From positions 32,302,625-32,366,624 of the forward strand of contig NC_052490.1 in NCBI RefSeq assembly GCF_009730915.1: DNA of 64,000 bases. Reading direction: 5' to 3'. Position 1 is the stretch's first letter. Every line of letters begins with the position of its first letter. Made by a program: the position numbers and the translations under genes. The notes under the pieces were generated by a model. The model was not told where the DNA came from. It saw nothing but the letters and a program-made list of their open reading frames with translations, and searched no databases. The stretch comes from Dioscorea cayenensis subsp. rotundata. Its lineage: Eukaryota; Streptophyta; Magnoliopsida; Dioscoreales; Dioscoreaceae. Positions 48,808 through 60,141 of this stretch are shown piece by piece.

Positions 48808-48947
48808 AGTGAAGATAATTGCCACAAGATACAGGAACAATTTATTCATTTATTTGAGAGAGCAAAATAGTGGTACAAAAAGTAGATGAAGATAGAACAA
48901 TGGCAACAAAACTAGAAACAGCAAAAAGAAGTAGAATAACCAGTGCA

Positions 48948-50480
48948 TCACATGAAGAAAGGTTCATCCTTCATCCTTTTGATGTCTTTGCACTGTTCTT
49001 TAATTGAAGGCAATGCAAGCAACTGTTTAACCAATTCAGTAGCTATGAATTTATAACGAGCTTCAGTGAGATGAACCCCATCCCAAAACAAAGCCTTCGT
49101 AGGGTCATCACAAGCCTTCTTTGCCCCTTCGTCTCCACAACGTGCAGCTAAGTTGTAGTTATAAGGTCCTCCACCTCCACAACATGTCACAAAAGGATTC
49201 CCTTCAACACCTACAATGATAATATATAATAAAGTTATCAAGTGTCAGGGCTCAAATAATATGTTTGGCTTTTTACAAATCTTACCGTATTTTTTCGGTG
49301 AGAGAATCATATCAATGGTCATTCCGTATAAATCAGCATACAAGATGGTAACATTGGGATTCTCAGATTGGAAAACTTGTAGTTTAGCCTCAAGTTGCTG
49401 GTGGAAAAGACTAGTCATGTCATTTAACCAATTCATGCATCCTGTTTTCTCATCAAAATCATTTCTTGGGGATTCAACAAAAGAAGCAGGAAGACATCCA
49501 ATTGGATAACTATTTGCCACTATCATTGTCCTTGCTCCAATATCAACCAATTCCTACAAAACCAAACAACATCTCATCCTTAATTCATTAATTTCATCCA
49601 CCATATATATATATATATTTATATATATGAAAGAAAAACTCACCTTGAGTCCAGAAATAAAACGCTCAGCCATAACAGGAACTACAACAGTTTTGATTTC
49701 ATCATCACTTGTGTTATGTAGATACTCAGTGCGGAAGTCATTCCTTCCAAATGGACCAACAATGAACAGAGCATTAGCCAACTTCTCACCACAATCTACA
49801 AACAAAATGTCAAAAACAAAGCTAGTGACTCAAAATTACTGCTTGAAATTTACATGAAGAAATTAAAAAGAAATTTGAAATTAAACTGACCTGAAGTTGA
49901 GGAACAGTAAGTAGGGAGTAAATCTTTGAACCATTGAACCTCAGCACTTAAAGCATAACTAAATGGTGTAGCCGTTCCTCTTTCCTCAAAAAAGGATGTT
50001 TCTGCCAGTGTTGATCCTGCAATTGCCACATTCATTCCATACTTGAAATACTGGTTTTCTGGTCCAGCACCGGCCAAATGTGGTGGTGGATATGGCAGTC
50101 CAAATTCCTCAGCTGTGCATGTCCATTGCAATCTTACCATTATTATTTGATATATATATATATATATATATATATTATCTCAAACTTTCTAGAGCAACAA
50201 TAATATACAAATTTAATGCACAACACTAACCAATAAAGTCGATGACGATACGACCGTCGCAAAAGCGACCAGTGGGATAACCGAAGAAGGTCTCACCATT
50301 TGGTAAAAACCCCACATAAAGCTTGTAGCTGATTTCTCTTTCAAGATTAATGAGCTCATTGCCGGTGTCACTCGGTGAACCGCCGAGGCTTATGATTGAA
50401 GAGAAGCATGCTCTTGTTGGTTGTGAAATATTTGCAAGCAAAGACAAGATGAGGAAGATGATGGAGGCAGAGGAATTCAT
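48948..50480 (-). CDS. GDSL esterase/lipase B, with GGS in place of GDS
   Basis: Five exons from the right: 50480-50231, 50112-49891, 49795-49644, 49553-49286, 49201-48948; 1146 bp, 381 residues, all GT-AG. Signal peptide to about residue 23. Block I is SLGGSPSDTGN, so nucleophile Ser35 stays but the Asp of GDS is Gly; block II VAIAGSTLAE, block III GRND and block V WDGVHLTEA (Asp338, His341) are kept. The open frame is complete. It forms a convergent pair with A-prime and is the intact relative of psiB. A TA-rich motif (tatataaataa on the plus strand, 50,543-50,553) lies about 65 bases upstream and may be its promoter. The divergence of block I, also seen in A-prime, raises the question of reduced or changed hydrolase activity. 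Confidence 0.9.
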
Positions 50481-50908
50481 ACCCTGGGTTGGTAATATTT
50501 TTCTTTTGAGCTTATAAGTTTGAAGGGAGCAAGATAAGGTAGTATATAAATAAAGTGTATTTGATAGTTTTAGAACCCCATGTGATGTGTGGTTATCAAT
50601 CTTTTGTTTAAAATGAACAAAGTTGTGTTATAATGTTGTTTGTCTCAGAGCTCTAGGGGCCCTTGCATTATTTTTCCTTTTTGGTTTTGTGCATGCATGG
50701 CTGTCTTTTGTTTGTTTTTAATCAGTAGAGTGACATGTTGTAGCAAGTAAATATCATGGTGGGGTAATTTTGAGAAGAACATAATGGAGTAAAAACAAAA
50801 AGAATTATGGAGGGGGAGAAATATCTAGGTTTGTTTTTATATATATTTTCATATTTAAATAAATATAATATTTTTACTGTAGATATATTTTTTAATAATA
50901 AGAATAAT

Positions 50909-50964
<56 letters not shown>

Positions 50965-52351
50965 TAATTATTGATTAGGTTTAATGGTTTTTTTTAGGTT
51001 TTTAACACTGATTTTTTTAATAATTATAAATTAGTCTAAATAAGTTACTAAAGTCTAATAAGTTATTAAAAAAAATAGACCTTCCACAGTAGATATTTAA
51101 ATAACTCAAAATTTTTATCATTTGAACTAATTTTATTGATATTTAATATGGTTATTAAACATTGTTAAATTTAGCGATAATGTTATTTTCATTATAAAAA
51201 AGAAAAATAATTGTTAAAAAATAAAATTTAGATTTTTTTTACTAGCAATGAGGTTTTAATTTTGAAGTCTAATTCATATCATATTTATTCAATGTTTGGT
51301 TTTTTCCTTCATTTCTAATTTTAAATTTTATTTAATTATTTATTTGTGATTATATATATATATATATATATATACATGGGGAGAGAGAATAATTGAATTG
51401 AGTTTGATGTGACACATGCAATTATTTATTTATTTTTTATATATTTTTTTTAAAAGTAAACAAAAGCATTTCCCACATGATAGATCATACACAAATCCTT
51501 CACGTCAGTGTGTGGACATTATTTCTTCCCACTTTTTGCAGATGGGTCCATCTCTTTGTTAAATTAACAAAAAGAGAATGATGACAAATTCAATGGGGCC
51601 ATCTCTCATTAGGATACTTATTTATGAAAGGAAACATTATTTAAAGGAAATATTGTAACAGAGAAGACAAACAATAGATTGATATTCATGTTATATTTAT
51701 ATATATACAATATCATATAGTTTAGATTTTAAAATTTCATGATATTAAATGATATGATTTTATTTTCTTAATTAACAATAATGTGTAATTATATTTTTCC
51801 AGTATATATTATTTTTTATATTTGTATAAATTATGTATTTATAACCATGTTTAATCATGTTAATAATATCTAATCATTTTTGTATCATATAAGATTAAAT
51901 ATGCTTGTGTATTTAATCTAATTGATTAATTGATTCATTTTTATCGCATTATATCATTGATAGTTTGGTTGTTATATATACATACAAATTTAAATTATTT
52001 TTAATAATATCTAATTATTGTTTAAAATAATAATATTTTGTTTTTAGAGAAATACTAATTTTTTTTTGTTTTATAAAACAGACAAATCACTCAATTAATA
52101 TTGTAAAAAAATTAATCTTAATCTCTCACTTGCCAAAGAAAAGAAAAACGTTTACCATATTTCTAAACGTGGAGTAGGTGAAACAATCACATATATATTT
52201 ATATATATTGAAAAGAAGAATTGCTCATTTGAACAAACAATTCTATTTATTAATTTATGACATTTTAGTGCTCTACAATACTTTTTTGTGGACATAATTA
52301 AGTATAATTGATTAATTAAAGGCAAGGAAGGGAAAGCTTTCAATAATTGAG
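50481..52351. other. Intergenic region between B and psiC
   Basis: It starts with the probable promoter of gene B. (TA)n tracts lie at 50,912-50,962 and about 51,350-51,374. The rest is AT-rich with no gene, RNA or clear repeat that I can support. Confidence 0.6.
50912..50962. repeat. (TA)n microsatellite
   Basis: Uninterrupted TA run of about 50 bp. Confidence 0.96.
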
Positions 52352-53560
52352 TGAGATGGGCCCTATGTCATGCACATCACTGACATGAAGGATCATCACA
52401 AGCCTTTGTCTCTTCACCACAAATATAATGCAGGCCATGCTGTGGTTACAAGGGCCACCGACTAGTTTAGTATTTTAGTTGTTTTCACAATTCACGTCCT
52501 GGTGGGAGCTTCACTCTTTTTCACCGGGGATAGTTTCTCTTTCTTTTAAATTGATATTTTTATATCACTTCCCCGTTCTATTCCTTTTTGGTGTTATTGT
52601 TATATTATTTTATTTTTAATAAATATTATTTATCTATTTTTTTTAAAAAAAATCAACCAAATCAAACTCACAATTCCCAAGTAAAATACAAAATATAATA
52701 TCTAACTCTTGAAAGAAACTTTTGTAACAGTGTTGAGTTGAATTAAAATGTTTTTTTTTTTTGTCATATTGGATTATTTTTATGTTAGATTTTTTTACAC
52801 CTCAAAGAATATGTTGGATGTTGATACTGGATATTTAGAAGTTCATTTTGCACCATTGGATTGTAAAATTGAGTACGATCATTCAACAAGTTCATGCACT
52901 CTGTTTTCTCATCATAATCACTTTCACTTGGGTATTGAGTAAGAGAAGCTGAGACTGAGAGGCATCCCAATGATTAACTTCGTGGAACCACCATTAATGT
53001 TCTTGCTCCCATCTCAATCAATTCCTCCTCCAGATCACATAAACCACATATTAATTAAAAAGAAAACATCTAAATAGTCTATTGGTATACAAGTCGCCGA
53101 TAAAGCTCTTCATCGAATGGTGAGAGTTCGATTCTCGTCTAAGGGCACATTTCTGAAAGATGTAAGCGGTTGTTGTGAGCGGGTGGTCCTAACGGCCATG
53201 TATGCATAGACCCGCCCCACTTGCTCTATCAAGGCTTATGCACGCCCGTAACGATTTAATAGGGCTTTCGGACTGTCAGTTCTTCTTGTTAAAAAAAAAA
53301 AAACATCTGCACATAATTTAACTTTAGTGGAGTTAAAAAACAAAGATTAGTAAATCATCATTACTAATGCACTTTTGTGTATGTCTGTCTTTTTAATTAT
53401 CTTTTAAATGGGAAGCACTTATCGTATGTTAATATAAAAAAAAACTTAAGTATGAACAAAGAACATGTACTAAAACGGTTTTGATTTCATAATCACTTGA
53501 ACTACCTATCAATGCCTTGTGGAAATCATCAAATCATTTCCTCCAAACACAGTCAAATAG
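52352..53560 (-). pseudogene. Decayed GDSL pseudogene psiC
   Basis: Three exon remnants in minus-strand order. An exon-3 piece at about 53,560-53,466 still reads FGGND and SSDYEIKTVL but has stops between them. An exon-4 piece at about 53,035-52,812 reads ELIEMGARTLMVV, then a stop, then GCLSVSASLTQYPSE and DEKTECMNLLND. An exon-5 trace at about 52,476-52,352 has a readable ACDDPS. Exons 1-2, with the nucleophile Ser, are not found. A SINE sits in the intron between exons 3 and 4. This is older than psiB, judging by the number of lesions, and shows the cluster once held another minus-strand member. Confidence 0.8.
53072..53299 (+). mobile_element. tRNA-derived SINE with target site duplication
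   Basis: About 228 bp flanked by aaaacatct (53,063-53,071 and 53,300-53,308) and ending in a run of 13 A. The head has a tRNA-like layout: tctattggtatac in the A-box region and gagttcgattctcgtc with a good B box (GTTCGATTC) about 40 bases later. The body is GC-richer than its surroundings (cccgccccacttgctc). It has no coding capacity and would need LINE machinery. It lies in an intron of psiC. Confidence 0.82.
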
Positions 53561-53852
53561 AGAGAGTAAAAACATAAAAATAAAAAAAAGGAAGAATTGA
53601 AACAGAGAAACAAGTTGGAAAGCGTGTCTCTGGACCACCGACACTCATATTTAAAAGAGAGTATAATTTGTAAGTCAGTTTTCTCAGGTAATATTATTTT
53701 GTTTTGTTGGCAAAGTGAGTTACATTAGTAGTTTCTAAAAAAAAAATTTATTTGCTTTGAAATTTCAAATGCAAAAATTTAGTGTCACATATAATTTACT
53801 ATGAATGTTCACAGAGAGCTCAAATTGTAGATGTTAACAACCAACGTCATCA

Positions 53853-54032
53853 ATTTTTATTTTTATTATTTTTTTTTTTGAAAAAGTGGATGAACCACAC
53901 TGCATTAAAATAAAGGAAGATAACAAATACTTCGACCACTAGATGTGGTCAAGGAGAACAAAAAGAACAAGCACACAGGGGTCACCACCCACCACCCCTA
54001 AAAAGAAAGAAACAAAATAACAAAAGTGGATG
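53853..54032 (-). mobile_element. 5'-truncated retroposon, reverse orientation
   Basis: About 180 bp with a poly(T) end at the left, flanked by the exact 10-bp repeats aacgtcatca (53,843-53,852 and 54,033-54,042). Read on the minus strand it ends tggttcatccactttttc plus A-run, the same tail family as the element at 12.4 kb. The motif aaaagtggatgaac occurs at both ends. Confidence 0.78.
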
Positions 54033-54330
54033 AACGTCATCATTATTTGCCCAAGAAAGATTTAAAAAATATATATATTATTTACGTGATGGTTTAAATA
54101 ACAATCATTTAGTTTTTTAATATGATATGAACTTTAAAATTTTATAAAATACTATTCCCTTCATTTTGTGTGAGTTTTAGGGTTTAATCTCGAATCCTCT
54201 CTGAATTAAATATCATATGGAAAAAAAAACATGATACCAATAGACAAAAAGGTCATTGATTCAACAAAAAAAAACTTAAAGTACTACGTGAACTAACCCC
54301 GTAGATTTTTTTTAACAAACATGATTAATT

Positions 54331-54672
54331 AGGGATGGTTTAATTTGGCATTGTTTCTGTTTTTTCCTTTTTTTGTTTTTGTTTCATTTTGTTTTTGTTT
54401 TGTTTTTGTTTTATTTTCAAATTTTTGAAAACAAAAACATGTTTGGATACTAACTGCTGTGTATTTTAAAAAATGAAAACAAAAATATTATTATTATGTT
54501 TTTTTATTATTTTTTCAAATTTATATTTTTAAATTTTTTTATAAAACCTTATTTTTTTATATTAGTTTACTTGATTTAATAAATAAATAAATAACATAGA
54601 CTGATATTATTTGGGTAAAAAATATTTCATAAAAATTGCACCATTTGAAACTAAAAAATAATTTAGGGTTTG

Positions 54673-54709
<37 letters not shown>

Positions 54710-55218
54710 AAAATTGGATCTTTATGATTTTAAAAAAATAAAGGTATATATTATATGTTTTATCCTAGTTTATAAAAATCAAGGATAAAACACTAATTTT
54801 CATAAATACATTATAAAAATATAATTTTTTATACTATATAAACTAATTTGCAAAATATCAAGTGCAAATAATAAATTTTTATAAAGATTTTTCTTAAAAA
54901 TATATTTGTGAAATTATTAGTATTAATTTGTAGAAAAAAATTTGATATTTTAAAAAAAATAAAAAATAAATAAAATAAATAAAAGGAATTAAAAATTAAA
55001 AGGGAAGAGAGAGAGAGAGAGGAGTAGAATAGGAAGAGTTTTGAAAACGTTTCCAAAAAGTCGGAAATATAAAAATCTTGTTTCCCATTTTTTTTTTTTT
55101 AAATATGAGAATTGTTGCCAAAATTTTTGAAAACAAAAATAAGATACAAAACATGTTATTTTTAGTTTTGTATCCAAAATATGAAATTAAAAATGGCAAC
55201 AATGCCAATAGACCCCTT
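54331..55218. mobile_element. Foldback MITE, about 0.89 kb
   Basis: The ends are mirror images: ggtttaatttggcattgttt on the left, and ggggtctattggcattgttg as the reverse of the right end. A second mirrored pair lies inside (acatgtttggatac / gtatccaaaatatg). The centre has a (TA)n tract at about 54,677-54,706 and a (GA)n tract at about 55,009-55,021. No coding capacity; exact edges uncertain. Confidence 0.55.
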
Positions 55219-55235
55219 AATTGTTTCCATTATTT

Positions 55236-55650
55236 GAGTGAGTGAGAACACCTTGAGTGAAGATTCCGTTTTTATCAAATCTGAGAGACTTTGTTATAAA
55301 CCCTCAATTTTGTCTTGTTAGTTATTTATATCAAGTAGATTTTATATGTGTGTGATTGTGTAGTTTATGTACCCTCTTTATTATTATTGTTGGACTCCTT
55401 TGTTCGTGCCTCTAGGCGGAGTCCTTCTCTTAACCCAGGGTTTGTGTCTATTTATTTTTTTTAAGTGTGCGCTTACATAATTACATTGGTTGTGTTTTTT
55501 CCGTTACTGTTTTTGTTGTTTTTAACTCTAGTGGACCTTGTATTTTTATTCTTTTGTTGTTTGTCTTTTGGTGCTTGCTGCAGTAATATTTGTAGTTTAT
55601 CTATTTAAAAAAAATTAAAAAATAGTTTATTCTTATTTTTTTCAAACAAA
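55236..55650 (+). mobile_element. 5'-truncated LINE-like retroposon
   Basis: 415 bp flanked by an exact 17-bp duplication aattgtttccattattt (55,219-55,235 and 55,651-55,667), with a tail tttgtagtttatctatttaaaaaaa. The left duplication abuts the end of the foldback MITE. No readable protein domain. Confidence 0.75.
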
Positions 55651-55838
55651 AATTGTTTCCATTATTTTCAAATAATAATGCTCATTAATTGTGCCATTCA
55701 AGCATAAATACATGTGAGAAATTAACCATTGAAAGGACATTTCTCCCGGCATAAACTTACACAAGTCCAAAAAAAAAAAACCGATCATCCTCATTACATT
55801 TTTTTCCCATCAAAAGGGAAACACAGGAATTTAATTTT

Positions 55839-58800
55839 CTAAGATGAATATTGCTTAAAATCATGAAGATCTACAATTGTTTCAGGGAAGCATGTTTGAG
55901 TGATTAGTGGAGGATTAGTATACTTACCTTGAAGCAAACTAGTGGCAATGTGCTTGTAACCAGCCTCAGTTAAATGTATTCCATCCCAAGTAACATATTT
56001 TGATGGCTCCATGCAGACGGTTGATCCCAAGTCTCCACAGTAACAAGATAAGTTGTAGTTATACAAACCTCCACCACCACAACAAGCACTTAGAGGGAAA
56101 CTTTGAAACCCTGGGAGTAGGTCGAAAAAATATACATATATATTGAGATAACAACAGTTAAGTACGTTTTGTTTTTGTGTATATATATATCTATATTCTA
56201 TTTCAAATGAATATTAAATATTTTGTCAAGTGATACTTGCTCCACTATGTAAGATTTGATTAGCAAATATAGTGGTGCCAAAGATGTATGACCGTAAAAG
56301 CAAGCTTGTCATCCTATCCCAGTGTTGGCCGGGTGAAGGCGCACAGGTAAACTATTATTATCCCCATGAACTGTCCTTTATAAAACTAGAGATCTAGTTT
56401 TTTTTTTTTTTTCAAAAATAAGAAAATAAATAAATAAATAAGTCTAGTTGTAAGCAAGTTAGACTCATACTTTAAATTAAGACAGGTAACAATAAGTTTA
56501 AAACAAACACTAAAAATCAATGTGAACACGTACCATATTTTTCAGGTGATTGGAAAATAGGCATAAGGGCCTCAAAATAATCAGCATAGATGATGGTGAC
56601 ATGGGGATGCAATTTCCTCAGAAGCTGTAGCTCATTGATGAGAAGCTGGTTGTGGTATTGTGAGAACTCATTCAACCAATTGATGCAACCTGTTTCTTGA
56701 TCATAGCTTTCATTATTAGAGACATGAAACAAAGTAAGGTAGGCTGAGTTGCATCCAATTGGTATGTTCCCAGGTACCAACAATGTTCTTGCTCCAAGCT
56801 CAATCACTTCAGTAATGGCTCTACTTATAGCATTGATCACTAAAGGTACAAATGTTGTTATTTCTTCCAAGCTTTTCCCTTGAAAAAATGGATCGTTGTA
56901 GTCATTGCCTCCAATCTCTCCCATTAAGAACAGTGCACTACTTAACTTTTCTTCACATTCTGTGGAAACATCAAAGTGCAAGATAGATTCATATTGTTAG
57001 AAGTTAACCATTTAAAAATACATTAAATGAGGTAAAACTTATTTTATATATATATATAACAAAATTGGGATGTAACCTAATTATAAACAGTGATCCGTTA
57101 TTTATGACAAATTTTTTGAAGTGTGACCTTTTACAGAAAAATTAACACATTTTATAGAATTATTCTTTTATAACCACTCTGTTAAAAATCAGGTCTTAAG
57201 GTGTATTGAATGAATGTTATTAATTTTTATCTTAAGCATTTACATACAGTCAATATATTATACTATATTATTTATATATTTTAAAAAATTTAAATATAGT
57301 TGTGGTGTATAGTGTAAATTTTGTATGTCTATGTACGTGTTCTTTAATTCTATTGTAGTGTTTTTTATTAAATAAATCATGAACTTTATCTATTATATAT
57401 ATATAATATTTTTGGATGTGATATGATACCTAAATTAGATGTGGTTTGAAATATGTCATTTTTAATACATGGTAGAGAGGATGCTGATGTGAAACATGAC
57501 ATCTGTAATCAATAAGATATTAATACTCATCTACTTAGAGGTGGGCATGGACCGTCCAATAACCCGGCCCGCGACATCAGTAATCAATAAGATATTAATA
57601 CTCATCTGCCTAGAGGTGGGCACGGACCGTCCAGCAACTCGGCCCGCCGGATCATTGACCAATAACTGGCCCGTACTGTAGACGGGTCAGTTACGGGTTA
57701 GGGCTTTCCCAACCCGTGACCTGGCGGGTTGACCCGCCAGGTTAAAACTCGGTTTGGAACCGGGTTTGACCCGGCGGGCTTCAAATACTATAGTTGGGTT
57801 TTTTAATGTTATTGTTTTTTTTTACCATATTGGTCATGGGATTTGAACCCATGACCTTAAACTTGAATAGCAAAAACTCAACTACTTGAACTACAATTTG
57901 TTTTCAACATTTATTGGCAAAACTTATATATAGATAGATGTATGATATAGATCAAAATATTTTACATATATATTTAATTTATAAAAAATTAAGAGGCCAT
58001 ATAATAAATTAAAAAAATTATATAAATCAATCTGTAAAATATCAAAGTATCAAACAATAAATTTTCATAAATATTTTTTTAAAAATATTTATTTTGTTAA
58101 TCATCTTTTGACCATAAATACTAAGTCCCTACACATGCACATTCTTAAATTCTCTTAAATAGGGGCACTCTTATTTGTCACATATATATTAGATTATTTT
58201 GTTTCAATTTATAAAATAAAAAATAAAATTACAAAAATTTGTTGTTAAATTATGTATATCAATTTATAAAATAAATAGATTAGTAAAAAATAAATATCTT
58301 TGAATAATGGGTGACCAGTTACACAATGTAAAAGAACTATGTGGGTTTTGATTCCTCTCACACCCACGAGTATACATAGGCAACTTAATTCAACAAGTAA
58401 ACGGAATAAGTGCAAACCATTTATTTTCAAATTTAGTATAATTTAAAATTTTCTATATTTTCTGAATTTTTAGAAATTAATTATCATCCTTCCCCAACTA
58501 TTTATCTTAATCTCAATATTTCCCAACTCCTACTTTTATCTTAATCTCAATTTTTAGTTTATTTTTTTTTTCTAGAAAATTTTCTGAATTTTTTTCTATT
58601 TTTTTTCTGAATTTTCAGATTTTTTTTTGAATTTTTTCATATATTTTTTTGAATTTTCAGAATTGTTTAGTTTTTTTAATTATTTTATCCGGCGGGCCAA
58701 CCTGGCGGGTTGACCCGGAGGGCCGGGCCGGCCCGCTGGGTCAACATGGAAGCTGGGCCAGTTCCGGGCCCGGCTTCTTGTGACCCGAACACGCCAGATC

Positions 58801-59989
58801 AGACGGGCCAACCCGGCTCGGTGGGTTCTAGTCCCAGTCGGGCCGGGTCTAGATTGGTAGACCGGTGAACCGCAATCAGACGGATCGGGCCCGCCAGATC
58901 GGTTAACGGGCCCATGCCCACCTCTACCTACATATATGTTGCAATAAAAATAAAAGTAAAATATATAGACATCTAATACTCTATATAGATATTACAATGT
59001 TGCTTAAAGTGTGAGCAAAAAGGAAAGAACATGTGAATATTATATTTAAAACTGTATCAAATATGCAGACATAGTACCCTTAAAATAAAAAATAAAAATA
59101 AAAATAATATGATGTTGTATTTGCCCAAAAATAATAACAAAAAATAAATAAATAAATGATAATAATAATAATAATTTCGAACAAAGAAAAGCTTGAGATA
59201 TACAAATTCTTAATTTTTTTCCAAGAGTATACTTGTCACATTCATTTAATTGATCAGCCTCATTGAAAACAACTTTATTTTAAAGCTAGCAAGCTGTTTT
59301 TATTTTATTTTTATTTTTTTGTTGAATTTTTTATAAATAGATGACAAATGCCTTCAATTTTAAAAAAAACATCGAAAACATGCACAGTGCCAAGTTAATA
59401 TATCAACATAATTATATTCTAATCTTACATAGACCATGAGGTTTAATTTCGACTCCTCAAAAAAACACCTACTTAAATAACTCAGTACTAATAAATCAAA
59501 AAATCATTGGCAAGCTAACCAAATGATCACTGATCAACAATAGAGGTGAGACATTTATGGTTTCTTAAAAAATAAAATAAAATAAATTTAATTTAATAGT
59601 GGCAGGAGAGTGGATAACATAAATTATGTAAACAAAATTTAAAAAGTTTAACTACAAAACCCATGCATCACAAGAAATTAAGAGACATAATATTATATGT
59701 AGTAATTCATCAACTTAAAAAACAAAAAAACAAACAAACCTGAAATAGTTGAGCAAATGGAAGGCAGAAACTGTCTGAACAACTCCACTTGCACATCCAA
59801 AGTGAACTTATTGTTCCAGTTGACATGGATTCCCTTACTTTTAAAGAAGTCATTGTTCAATGCAGTGGCTCCGGCCACCGCAAAGTTGATACCTTTCTCA
59901 AAGTTCCGGCTATCGCCGCCGGGCAAGTAAGGTGGCACTAATGGCAACCCAAGTGCCTCCGCTGTTAATTATTTCATCATTTATCATAC

Positions 59990-60037
<48 letters not shown>

Positions 60038-60076
60038 CAAACATATATTAAAACTACAACATGTATATGAACTAAA

Positions 60077-60141
<65 letters not shown>

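Larger units (their letters stand above)
45504..48947. other. Intergenic region between A-prime and B
   Basis: 45,504-46,330 aligns to DNA downstream of A, 46,340-46,780 to 37,300-37,700, and 48,160-48,630 to 40,830-41,330. Between them lies the AT-rich minisatellite (46,812-47,760) peculiar to this copy, and a 134-bp insert at 48,674-48,807. No gene. The 124-codon frame at 45,736-46,110 on the minus strand is low-complexity Ile/Lys and not called. Confidence 0.7.
53561..55838. other. Transposon-rich interval between psiC and D
   Basis: It holds a reverse-oriented retroposon (53,853-54,032), a foldback MITE (about 54,331-55,218) and a retroposon directly beside it (55,236-55,650). No gene. 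The rest is AT-rich filler, ending in the 3' flank of gene D. Confidence 0.65.

Noticed and set aside
57832-57856. Possible tRNA gene
   Set aside because: Only a T-arm-like hairpin; no acceptor stem, D arm or anticodon arm in the flanks.
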